This document shows, one piece after another, positions 37,501-44,445 of a DNA stretch of 46,862 bases (position 1 is its first letter; the number at the start of each line of letters is the position of its first letter). Below the pieces are notes generated by a model. That model saw nothing but the letters and a program-made list of their open reading frames with translations. It did no database searches and was not told the DNA's origin. This DNA is from HGM05232 sp036661515. GTDB lineage: Bacteria > Bacteroidota > Bacteroidia > Bacteroidales > Muribaculaceae. The DNA is taken from assembly GCA_036661515.1 (NCBI GenBank), contig JAVWYO010000004.1, positions 1 to 46,862 of the forward strand, read 5' to 3'. A program made the translations under genes and the position numbers.

Positions 37501-37891
37501 CATGATAAAATATGAAAGCGACATTCCTCGTATATTAAAATTATGCAAAGCTCGTGGAATCATAAATGAAGATGATGCGAAGAGTGTATTTTCTATTATT
37601 ATTAAAGGCCTACAAAACCAAGAAGCCCAAATGTGGTTTATAAAAGGGAATAGAGTGCTTAATGAGCGAACGATTACCAAAGATGGCAATACTTATCGAC
37701 CCGACCGCATAATAGTGACCCCATCGGGCGAAACAATTATAATAGACTACAAGTTTGGAGCCATGCACTCCCCTACCTATCACACTCAAGTACAGAACTA
37801 CATATCATTAATTCGTGATGCTGGACATCAGCACGTAACAGGAAAGATATGGTATCCATTAGAAAACTTAATCGAAACAATTACGGTATAA
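34580..37891 (+). CDS. addA: AddA-like UvrD helicase with C-terminal PD-(D/E)xK nuclease
   Basis: The 1103-residue protein has Walker A ASAGSGKT at residues 7-14, motif II IDEFQDTS at about 402-409, the UvrD_C motif TIHKSKGLEF at about 768-777 and the late VAFTRASKEM motif. At the C-terminus a nuclease domain shows GTLLHKVLSMI, then RPDRII (about 1040) and IIIDYKFG (about 1052-1059), giving the D...D-x-K residues, and a final QVQNYISL helix. This is the AddA layout (helicase plus nuclease for double-strand-break processing). The usual partner, an AddB-like nuclease gene, is not adjacent. It may act alone or with a distant partner. Confidence 0.88.
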   Translation: MLNIQKASAGSGKTYTLVKEYIILLLGYKDENGVNHLHNNKVHESHRAILAVTFTNKATNEMKERIVRELSILADKEIISKSPYLKDLCTFFNTTQDEVCNVAKKALWELLHDFTSFNVSTLDSFFQNILRTFAREAEVAYNYNIELRDEYAVRVGVNNLVSSLNRNSDKDNRQLHNWLKLYLRNQVENGKSWNIFSDSSGLQEFAKQLSSELFKRFREELNEYLNNKDKILAFQKELSAHIDNCIKDQWNVAQEFYKLLIDNNLPSEGLNSRGHIFGFTKIVETKIVEMPLGFYKISDDCNNWFTRKYILPDDLSYNFIQQIIALANRVNDIKSTYLTYEAMRKDLFALGLLGDISKNIEDFRKENDIILLSDTNELLHKIISEDDTPFIYERVGIWIKHFLIDEFQDTSKMQWINMKPLLSESLANSNESLIIGDEKQSIYRFRNADPSLLQKQVFIDFNGRIANNDTINRCSTNWRSAANIVKFNNTLFSILPGLIQEEYESSKILDTYSNVIQLFSSKEEGHVKVEFINNDKENSEKWTDVVLQRIPILVDELIQQGYHQNDIAILVNKRVEGEQIIDAIFNCDKTLIKSNLEVISDEALLLRKSPAIRLIISILRYLDNATPVMDNHSEVKETPEEKDLRSIPILLQRYENSINEGKNIADAFAECFDQNNNDTSSIDSTISLLNNELSSLVLTTEAIIRKYIKPRALEAENAYLQAFQDIVIDFTAHNTSSIHLFLKWWDSHSDKFAIASPTDLDAINVMTIHKSKGLEFPCVIIPFCNWELNQNRGYMWTKPILPDEFPTEIIPPILPIAYEKGLLDTAFKTEYLKNCADNIIDTLNKTYVAFTRASKEMFIFAPSNQQKERISLLPSIDCATPEKVQQIKDSIIDRCNDNNPDIAIALKEYINNDILEIGSPIYVSENNSKKDSSEMFTMTSYAPCNTITGLKYDLPDTLNENPRTKGTLLHKVLSMIKYESDIPRILKLCKARGIINEDDAKSVFSIIIKGLQNQEAQMWFIKGNRVLNERTITKDGNTYRPDRIIVTPSGETIIIDYKFGAMHSPTYHTQVQNYISLIRDAGHQHVTGKIWYPLENLIETITV

Positions 37892-37899
37892 AAAATTTA

Positions 37900-37973
37900 T
37901 TACCCCAAGTAAATTAATACTTGAGGTAATAAGACTAAAAAAGCTGTTTCACTCTGAGAGCGGAACAGCTTTT
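37900..37973. terminator. Two hairpins forming a bidirectional terminator
   Basis: The first hairpin pairs 37900-37910 with 37919-37929 with one mismatch. The second is a 12-bp stem, AAAAGCTGTTTC (37939-37950) with GGAACAGCTTTT (37962-37973). Read on the minus strand the second runs into TTTTTTAG, ending the small lipoprotein gene; the plus strand gives a shorter TTTT tract for the helicase gene. The two genes are convergent. Confidence 0.8.
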
Positions 37974-37994
37974 GAATTTCTTTGACTTGTATGC

Positions 37995-38183
37995 TTATTT
38001 AGCAACAGAATCAGTTGCAACTACAGCAGCAGAATCAACAACTACAGCAGAATCAACAACTACTTCTTCAACTACAGCAGTAGTATCGATAGAATCTGTA
38101 GCGGTTTCGGTCTTTGCGCTATTTCCGCAAGAGAACAATGATACACTAAATACAACAGCAAGTAATAAAACTAACTTTTTCAT
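37995..38183 (-). CDS. Small Val/Asp/Ser-rich lipoprotein
   Basis: The 62-residue product has a short lipoprotein signal ending SLFSC (lipidated C19), leaving a mature peptide of about 44 residues. The mature part is low-complexity, Thr/Asp/Glu-rich and then built from repeats of the VVVDSA type. A 17-nt sequence (GCAGAATCAACAACTAC) recurs at an 18-bp period at 38029-38063, encoding one six-residue repeat. It has a strong promoter and terminator of its own, so it is probably a real, well-expressed monocistronic gene. No homologue or function is recognised. Confidence 0.75.
   Translation of the reverse strand: MKKLVLLLAVVFSVSLFSCGNSAKTETATDSIDTTAVVEEVVVDSAVVVDSAAVVATDSVAK
38029..38063. repeat. 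In-frame 18-bp tandem repeat in the small lipoprotein gene
   Basis: GCAGAATCAACAACTAC occurs at 38029-38045 and 38047-38063. Because the period is 18 bp, gain or loss of a unit would lengthen or shorten the protein by six residues without a frameshift. Confidence 0.75.
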
Positions 38184-38237
38184 TTTTCTTTTTAATTAAA
38201 ATAATAAAACAATATTTTTTATGCTTCAAAAACGATA

Positions 38238-38267
38238 CAAAGTTATAACAAAATAATTAGATGCAAA
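38238..38267 (-). promoter_or_regulatory. Strong Bacteroidetes-type promoter of the small lipoprotein gene
   Basis: On the minus strand TTTG (38267-38264) is followed after 18 bp by TAACTTTG (38245-38238), a perfect TAnnTTTG. The -7 box lies 54 bp before the start codon. Confidence 0.7.
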
Positions 38268-38349
38268 CATTTTTCACCTTTTTTTTGTGTTAAAATGCAT
38301 TTTTGTCCATTTTTGAGCTTTTTTTGTGTCCAAATATGATTGCTGGAAA

Positions 38350-38377
38350 TTAACACGTTAGCTTAATTACGTGTTAA
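38350..38377. repeat. Perfect 9-bp inverted repeat between lipoprotein and acyl-CoA synthetase genes
   Basis: TTAACACGT (38350-38358) and ACGTGTTAA (38369-38377) are perfect complements with a 10-base spacer. A further half-site-like CACGTTAAA lies at 38403-38411. It could be a regulator site upstream of the lipoprotein promoter or a transcript-end hairpin of the synthetase gene, but no T tract follows on the minus strand. Confidence 0.55.
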
Positions 38378-38426
38378 TTTAACCCTTTTTTAACCAAAAA
38401 AGCACGTTAAACATAGCAAATTTGAC

Positions 38427-40088
38427 TTAATTACTATATAAGTATCTTTTTATGCTTCGCTTGGGAGTTTTTTCAAATTCAGTGGCAATAAGCTGCATTT
38501 TTGAAATATTTTCATACGGAGCGACGATTTTATTCAAATCTTTACGTATTTGTTCCATCGTTTCGGGTAATTGTTCATTTGAAAGTCCTATAATATCCAT
38601 CGATTCATAATCAGGGTAAACAAGAGCTATTAATTTACCCGAACGCTCAACAACTAAACTTTCCATAACGAATGGCATATTATTTAATTTTGCTTCTATT
38701 TCTTCGGGATAAATATTTTGCCCACTGGAACTTAGTATCATGGTTTTATATCGCCCTCTGATAGATATTGTGCCATCTTCGCTCACTGTCCCCATATCTC
38801 CAGTGTGCAACCACCCTTCGTCATCAAGAATCCTATCTGATGCTTCTTCATTCTTAAAATATCCTTTCATCACATTTTCGCCTCGCACAAATATTTCTCC
38901 TGGCATGTTTTGTGGGTCTTCAGAAATTACTTTACACTCCATTATATCGGGAAGAATACGCCCCGAAGAATGTGGAACAAATTCTTGCCAATGGGTATAG
39001 CTCACCAATGGAGCACACTCTGTCATACCATAGCCTACGGTAAAAGGAAATTTTATTTTATATAGGAAATCCTCAACCTCTGCATTTAGTGGTGCACCTC
39101 CTACTATAACCTGTTCAAAACGTCCTCCAAAAGCATCAATTAGCTTTTTACGTATCTGCGCATATATTTTTACATCAAGATATGGTATTGCAAGAGCCCA
39201 GCGCATCACTCCTTTAGTAATCATCGGAAGTATCTGTTTTCGATAAATCTTTTCAAGGATAAGAGGAACACATATTACAAGATTGGGCTTTACTTCCGAC
39301 ATAGCTTTAATCAGAATCTTTGGTGATGGTATTTTACCAAGCAACGTGATGTGAGTACCCACTGCAAGTGGCACAAGCATATCAAAAGCACAACCATAGG
39401 CATGCGCAAGTGGCAGAAATGAAAGACATTGCGACGACTGAAAATGTAATTTAGATTTAATCCCAAATACTATATTTCCCGCAAGATTATTACCTGTTAT
39501 CATCACGCCTTTGCTAAATCCGGTCGTTCCTGATGTATAATTTAAGACAAAAACTTTATTGTTTTCAAGTTCTGTATATTTCACACAGTTAGTGTCAAAT
39601 CCTCGTGGATACACTGCCTTAAACCTGCGTGTTAATCCTCGCATGAACGCACGTATATTCTCACCCTCACGCTCTGAAAGTAATCGCAATCCATTTAAAG
39701 AAATGGCAGCACGTATCTTTTTCATATTCTCCATATCAAGAGAATCCCATATATTATCACTCGTGAAGAGCATTACGGCTTCTGAATGATTGATAATATG
39801 TTGCACATCGTGAGGATTAAATTCTTGAAGTATTGGCACAATTATCGCTCCATAGGTAATAGATGCCATAAAAACCGTCACCCAAGTAGATGTATTTTTA
39901 CCTATTAGAGCTATTTTATCTCCTCGGTGTATCTGGCATTGCTTAAAAAGAATGTGAAGACGTGCTATGTCGCGACTCAGGTCAGCATAAGTAAGCGTCT
40001 TACCCTCTGAATAATCTGTCAATGCTGGTAGTTCCCAATTTTCACGGAAACTTTTTTCATATATTTTTATAATGTTTTCTTGCATCAT
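38427..40088 (-). CDS. Long-chain acyl-CoA synthetase (AMP-forming)
   Basis: From MMQEN at 40088 the product has 553 residues. The AMP-binding family motifs are in order: the phosphate loop YTSGTTGFSKGV (about 185-196), the adenine-binding VGYGMTECAPL and the hinge region with LHTGDMG, followed by RYKTMILSSSGQNIYPEEIE. It should activate fatty acids to acyl-AMP and then acyl-CoA. The open frame extends to 40154, but that extension is hydrophobic and overlaps the -7 box, so it is not used. MQEN at 40085 is equally possible. It is monocistronic. Confidence 0.9.
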   Translation of the reverse strand: MMQENIIKIYEKSFRENWELPALTDYSEGKTLTYADLSRDIARLHILFKQCQIHRGDKIALIGKNTSTWVTVFMASITYGAIIVPILQEFNPHDVQHIINHSEAVMLFTSDNIWDSLDMENMKKIRAAISLNGLRLLSEREGENIRAFMRGLTRRFKAVYPRGFDTNCVKYTELENNKVFVLNYTSGTTGFSKGVMITGNNLAGNIVFGIKSKLHFQSSQCLSFLPLAHAYGCAFDMLVPLAVGTHITLLGKIPSPKILIKAMSEVKPNLVICVPLILEKIYRKQILPMITKGVMRWALAIPYLDVKIYAQIRKKLIDAFGGRFEQVIVGGAPLNAEVEDFLYKIKFPFTVGYGMTECAPLVSYTHWQEFVPHSSGRILPDIMECKVISEDPQNMPGEIFVRGENVMKGYFKNEEASDRILDDEGWLHTGDMGTVSEDGTISIRGRYKTMILSSSGQNIYPEEIEAKLNNMPFVMESLVVERSGKLIALVYPDYESMDIIGLSNEQLPETMEQIRKDLNKIVAPYENISKMQLIATEFEKTPKRSIKRYLYSN

Positions 40089-40113
40089 ATTGCACAAATT
40101 CTTAAAATATGAG

Positions 40114-40121
40114 CAAAGATA
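40114..40121 (-). promoter_or_regulatory. Bacteroidetes -7 box of the acyl-CoA synthetase gene
   Basis: On the minus strand the site reads TATCTTTG, a perfect -7 match, 25 bp before the ATG at 40088. TTTG-like sequences upstream are closer than usual (about 13 bp), so the -33 box is uncertain. Confidence 0.5.
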
Positions 40122-40278
40122 ATGCAAATGAATCCAAAAGAAAAATAAAATCATTATTTATTATTAAAACAGCTCCTTAGTAACGCAAAAGCCTAACTTT
40201 TACAGAAATTGTGAAGAGATATGACAAAACTGAATTATATTATTCTTAATTTTACAGAAGAAAAAAAAGAAATTATAC

Positions 40279-41595
40279 ATGGAAATTGGAAATACGGCTA
40301 TCACACTGCGAGAATTTAATTCTCGTATCAGTAAATTACTAAACGTCCCTGCTACACAAAACTGTTGGATTGTGGCTGAGATGAGCGATGTGATGGTGCG
40401 GGCTGGGCATTGTTATCTCGAACTCGTTGAAAAAGATGCAACACAGGGCACTACTGTTGCAAAGGCTCGTGGCATTATTTGGGCAAACCGTTTTACTGAA
40501 CTAAAATACAATTTTGAGGCAGTAACAGGGCAACAATTCGTAAGCGGATTAAAAGTTATGGTACGAGTTAGCGCAAATTTTCACGAGCAATTTGGATTTT
40601 CTCTTGTCATAAATGATATAAATCCCGATTTCACTCTCGGAGATATGGCTCGTCAACGAATGGAAATAATACGTCGTCTTACGCAAGAGGGTATTATAAA
40701 TATGAACCGAGAACTTGAATTGTGCGATGTCCCACAACGCATCGCGGTCATTTCAGCCGCTGGAGCCGCTGGATATGGCGATTTCATTAATCAATTACAT
40801 AATAATAAGAATAACATTCAATTCTACACAGCCCTATTTTCGGCAACTATGCAAGGCGCAAACACCGTTCCTTCAATCATTGGAGCTCTTAATCGCATAA
40901 ATGAATATATCGACCTCTTTGACTGCGTAGTAATAATACGTGGAGGTGGCGCCACTTCTGAGCTTAATTCATTTGACAATTACGACCTCGCCGCAAATAT
41001 TGCACAATTTCCAATACCTGTCATTACTGGAATTGGACATGAACGCGACAACACCGTGATAGACTACGTCTCACATCTTCGCGTAAAGACCCCTACCGCA
41101 GCTGCCGAATGGCTAATAGCTAAAGCACAAAATGCTCTCGACACAGTGAATAATTTAACCGAACAGATTCTATCTAAAGTAAAAGAGTATATTTCTGGTG
41201 CAAAACAACAATTAGCATATTTCTCAAGCTCAATACCGCTCATTGCTGAAAACAAAGTATCAAAAAGTAAATCTTTAATTCAACAATATGGACAAGCAAT
41301 ACCAATGTGCGTACAAAATAGAATAAACAACTCGCGCACCATTCTTGCTCATATCACTTCAAACATACAACTACTCGCTACTCAACGAATGAGTATTGAA
41401 AATACGAAGATTAATAACATAAGCGAAAAAATAAATTTACTTTCGCCTAAAAACACACTTAAACGCGGATATTCAATAACTTTATGTAATGGAAAAGCGG
41501 TAACAGATGCTACGTATCTACATGAGGGTGACACCATCACAACTACACTATATCGCTCAACAATAATATCAAATATTAAATCAATAAAAGAATAA
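40279..41595 (+). CDS. xseA: Exodeoxyribonuclease VII large subunit
   Basis: The 438-residue catalytic subunit degrades single-stranded DNA from both ends. The N-terminal OB-fold (about 20-115) includes CWIVAEMSDVMVRAGHCYLEL. The catalytic domain shows RIAVISAAGAAGYGDF (about 154-169), VVIIRGGGATSELNSFDNYDLA (about 214-235), GIGHERDNTVID (about 250-261) and VKTPTAAAEWL. A long coiled-coil region (about 290-390) and the C-terminal KRGYSI segment complete the family pattern. It is 10 bp upstream of xseB. Confidence 0.96.
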   Translation: MEIGNTAITLREFNSRISKLLNVPATQNCWIVAEMSDVMVRAGHCYLELVEKDATQGTTVAKARGIIWANRFTELKYNFEAVTGQQFVSGLKVMVRVSANFHEQFGFSLVINDINPDFTLGDMARQRMEIIRRLTQEGIINMNRELELCDVPQRIAVISAAGAAGYGDFINQLHNNKNNIQFYTALFSATMQGANTVPSIIGALNRINEYIDLFDCVVIIRGGGATSELNSFDNYDLAANIAQFPIPVITGIGHERDNTVIDYVSHLRVKTPTAAAEWLIAKAQNALDTVNNLTEQILSKVKEYISGAKQQLAYFSSSIPLIAENKVSKSKSLIQQYGQAIPMCVQNRINNSRTILAHITSNIQLLATQRMSIENTKINNISEKINLLSPKNTLKRGYSITLCNGKAVTDATYLHEGDTITTTLYRSTIISNIKSIKE

Positions 41596-41605
41596 ATACA
41601 AAGAA

Positions 41606-41812
41606 ATGGAAGAAAAAGATAAAGACCTATCATATTCTCAGGCCGTAGCCGAACTTGAGAAGATTGTAAAAGAGATGCAAAGCGAAAATTGTAGCATTGA
41701 TAATTTATCGGCTTACACCACACGTTCGCTCCAACTCCTTAAGCATTGCAAAGCAAAATTACAAACAACCGACGAAGAACTCAAAAAAATACTAACAGAG
41801 CTCGAAGCTTAA
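41606..41812 (+). CDS. xseB: Exodeoxyribonuclease VII small subunit
   Basis: The 68-residue helical protein matches XseB: SYSQAVAELEKIVKEMQSENCSIDNL (about 10-35) is the conserved first helix and turn, followed by a second charged helix with HCKAKLQTTDEELKKIL. Several XseB copies bind the XseA coiled coil. It follows xseA by 10 bp and is ended by the hairpin at 41825-41860. Confidence 0.94.
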   Translation: MEEKDKDLSYSQAVAELEKIVKEMQSENCSIDNLSAYTTRSLQLLKHCKAKLQTTDEELKKILTELEA

Positions 41813-41824
41813 CAATCTAAGAAA

Positions 41825-41860
41825 CAAAGGAGAAACCACAACAATAGCGTTTCTCCTTTG
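41825..41860. terminator. 12-bp stem-loop between convergent xseB and the T9SS cargo gene
   Basis: CAAAGGAGAAAC (41825-41836) and GTTTCTCCTTTG (41849-41860) form a perfect 12-bp stem with a 12-base loop. Long T tracts are absent on both sides, but its place between two convergent stops argues for a bidirectional terminator. Confidence 0.7.
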
Positions 41861-41868
41861 CTTACCTA

Positions 41869-44370
41869 TTATCTTATAATTATTTTTTGGATTTTGTTAT
41901 CGGTAGCTGTATCAACCTTTACAAAATAAATACCTGGCGAGAGGGCTGTGACATCAATTGATGTACTTCCTCCATTTACTATTACGGTGGCTTTATGTAC
42001 AAGTGTCCCCGATAGTGCATAGATATTTACATCGGCTTTATCTGCCACTGTACTTATATTTAGAGTGCCATCAACAACTGGATTGGGATATACTTTTATT
42101 GATGTACCTGCTTCTCCCGTTATCGATTCAACTCCACTATAATTTGTATATTCCGACGTGAGCCCATGTATTGTTATCGCATTTGCGCCTTTGGTTACGC
42201 CTACCGATGGTGGATAAAATGTGATTCCTTTTAGTGAGATAGGATATAGTTGCATGTCTTTGGGGTCGCCAAGTTCTGATATTTTCAATTCTATTTGATA
42301 TCGTTTCCCTGCTAAATATCCGCCTTCGAGTTCTTTACCAAATGCTATATAATTTGCAGCAGCCATTGTTGCACTACGGAAATCTATTTGAACATATTCT
42401 AAAGGTATTGATGATGTGAAATCAAGCATTATCTTATCGGGCAAGCTATAAAAAGATACATCTTTAGTCATCTTGATATTTTGTCCTCTGCCTCCTGTAT
42501 AATTCATATTTAAAACGCCTCCCTCTGTTAGCACAAGTTCTTTTGCTCCCGATGCTTTGAGCGTCCACCCAGTCCAAGCTTGTGGCAATATGGGCTTATC
42601 GGCTATCTCTACTTTTACATTCGTTTCATCTCCAAGTTCATTTAATGCACATTTTATTGTAGAAACACCTTCTTTCAAAGCACTCATAACACCATTTTCT
42701 ATTTTTACAACTGACGCATCTCCTATTGTCCAATCAAGATGTGATGGATTATAATAATATGTGTTTCTACCTATCGTAGTATTTACTTCTAATGGATATT
42801 TACGCGTACCATCGAGTATAATTGTTGGTTTTATACGAAACGACATTGCACCTGTTACTTTCGTTGTAACAGGACGTACGACAGAATAGCCTTTATATGT
42901 AGCTGTAAGTGCACCATAACCAGCCTTTGCGCCAGCTGTAAGTGTTGATCCGTTAGTTGTACCAATTACAGGATCACAAGTCAACGTGAAGCCTTTAACA
43001 TCTTCATCTATCAGGTCACCATATTGATTATAGCCAAGCATTTTAGGTGTATAAGACGATAGAACTGGCATAGTAATATCATATTGATCAAATGCTATGC
43101 GTGACACCTCGTTACTTCGCGGTGCAGTAGAATAAAGCATCATTCCATTTGCTGTTCCACGAGGAGTACCTTCTGTTGTCTTATTTACTACTTTGCCTCC
43201 AATCATCATTTGTGCTGAACCTCCTGCATCCATACTGCATAAATTGGAACAACCCGATTGCAACATAATTTGAGACATAACACTCGTTGGACAACCTTCT
43301 GAATATCCATATTCATTGGTGGATTTATCTATTACAATCAGATAAAGCGTCTTTTGATCGGCACTACTACCATAAGCGGTACGAGAATACACCATTGAGC
43401 AATACCCCTTATCATTAAGCCACGTTTTCTCTCCATCTCTCACAACTAAGGATTGACCTTCAATAATATTTTCTATATTAGGAGTTATTTTTTTATCTAA
43501 AGTTGTCCAGGCATAGCTTATAGTAACTTCATCGCCAATAGCAAGTTGCTCAAGTAGTACCTTATAATCGCCTGTGGCTGACAAGCAGAAATCATATTCA
43601 CCAAGTTTCTGCGCTCCCTTATTCTGTATTATTTCTTGTACTGTTGCTTTAATGTCTTTATTTACAGCCCATTTCTCACCAGCTTTTAGTCTAAAATAGA
43701 CATTGGTATTTGCATCTGATGTATTAAATGCCCTATCCTTTCCATAAAATGAGTTATACATTACAAGCTCGTTTTCATAGCAACGACGATTTACTTGAAA
43801 TATTTCTGGCGTATTAGCCCATTTTGAGCATTTAGCATATCCTTTCCACGAGAGTTGATTTATCCATAATTTTTTATCGGTATCTACACCAACCATACCA
43901 CTATTTTCTGGACCACCTTCCCAACGGTCGCGATACATATTGGTTTCTTCTACTATCTTACCATTATAAACACAACCTCCATAAGGGTGTCCAAGAACAT
44001 ATTCTGACGCTGGTTTTTCTTGTGGGACACACCAAAAACTACCATTAGCACCAGCAATAGGATTTTTACCTTCCAAGCTATGTCGAGTATAAGCATCTGC
44101 CAATCTTTCAGTTTTGCCAAGTTGGTCTTCAGCTTGCGTGAGTTCAAGTCGGTTATAAGTATTATTCATATCCATTTTTATAGTATTAATATTTAATGGA
44201 TAATCGGGGATTCTCATGCGTGTATGGACTATTCCGGGTCCTATTTCACGCTGACTAATTGTGTCGACTTCGTATGTTTTCCCATCAATGACAAATGATG
44301 CCATCATTGAGGTGCTACTCGCTAACGTGAGCAAAGCAAATAATGCTCGTTTAATATTATTTTTTTTCAT
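41869..44370 (-). CDS. T9SS-exported phosphodiester glycosidase-like protein, copy 1
   Basis: From MKKNNIKR at 44370 the product has 833 residues with a signal peptide (about 1-25). A phosphodiester glycosidase (NAGPA, PF09992-like) domain follows, with IAGANGSFW at about 104-112 and the SMDAGGSAQMM and GTPRGTANGMMLYS motifs at about 377-408. Next come Ig-like/bacterial surface segments (about 430-610) and a carbohydrate- or beta-sandwich-like part. The last 80 or so residues are a type A T9SS sorting domain (IKVYPNPVVDGTLNIS...LSPGIYFVKV...KIIIR). It should remove sugar-1-phosphodiester caps or related bonds at the cell surface; the true substrate is unknown. An in-frame ATG at 44412 would lie within the upstream terminator. 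Confidence 0.85.
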   Translation of the reverse strand: MKKNNIKRALFALLTLASSTSMMASFVIDGKTYEVDTISQREIGPGIVHTRMRIPDYPLNINTIKMDMNNTYNRLELTQAEDQLGKTERLADAYTRHSLEGKNPIAGANGSFWCVPQEKPASEYVLGHPYGGCVYNGKIVEETNMYRDRWEGGPENSGMVGVDTDKKLWINQLSWKGYAKCSKWANTPEIFQVNRRCYENELVMYNSFYGKDRAFNTSDANTNVYFRLKAGEKWAVNKDIKATVQEIIQNKGAQKLGEYDFCLSATGDYKVLLEQLAIGDEVTISYAWTTLDKKITPNIENIIEGQSLVVRDGEKTWLNDKGYCSMVYSRTAYGSSADQKTLYLIVIDKSTNEYGYSEGCPTSVMSQIMLQSGCSNLCSMDAGGSAQMMIGGKVVNKTTEGTPRGTANGMMLYSTAPRSNEVSRIAFDQYDITMPVLSSYTPKMLGYNQYGDLIDEDVKGFTLTCDPVIGTTNGSTLTAGAKAGYGALTATYKGYSVVRPVTTKVTGAMSFRIKPTIILDGTRKYPLEVNTTIGRNTYYYNPSHLDWTIGDASVVKIENGVMSALKEGVSTIKCALNELGDETNVKVEIADKPILPQAWTGWTLKASGAKELVLTEGGVLNMNYTGGRGQNIKMTKDVSFYSLPDKIMLDFTSSIPLEYVQIDFRSATMAAANYIAFGKELEGGYLAGKRYQIELKISELGDPKDMQLYPISLKGITFYPPSVGVTKGANAITIHGLTSEYTNYSGVESITGEAGTSIKVYPNPVVDGTLNISTVADKADVNIYALSGTLVHKATVIVNGGSTSIDVTALSPGIYFVKVDTATDNKIQKIIIR
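41874..44262 (-). repeat. 2.39-kb direct repeat, unit 1
   Basis: This segment matches 44451-46839 at an offset of 2577 bp with no mismatch seen in the blocks I compared, synonymous sites included. It starts in the last codons of copy 1 and ends about 36 codons after its start. Both edges change abruptly to divergent sequence. Confidence 0.9.
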
Positions 44371-44393
44371 ATTATCTGCAATAATTAAAAAGC

Positions 44394-44421
44394 AAAGGAT
44401 AGACTTTTTCAACTATCCTTT
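44394..44421 (-). terminator. Terminator of glycosidase copy 2
   Basis: AAAGGATAG and CTATCCTTT (44394-44402 and 44413-44421) make a 9-bp stem that, read on the minus strand, is followed by GCTTTTTAATT. It lies 25 bp after the copy 2 stop and before the copy 1 start, so the two genes may be separately transcribed, though no good promoter is visible in the gap. Confidence 0.7.
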
Positions 44422-44445
44422 TACTTGTGAAATAATATCTAAAAT

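Noticed and set aside
37972..38199. Plus-strand ORF rich in Thr/Ser across the small lipoprotein gene
   Set aside because: It is the antisense of a low-complexity gene that has its own promoter, lipobox and terminator on the minus strand.
41958..42161. Plus-strand Leu/Tyr-rich ORFs inside both glycosidase copies
   Set aside because: They appear twice only because the DNA is duplicated; composition is that of antisense shadow frames.
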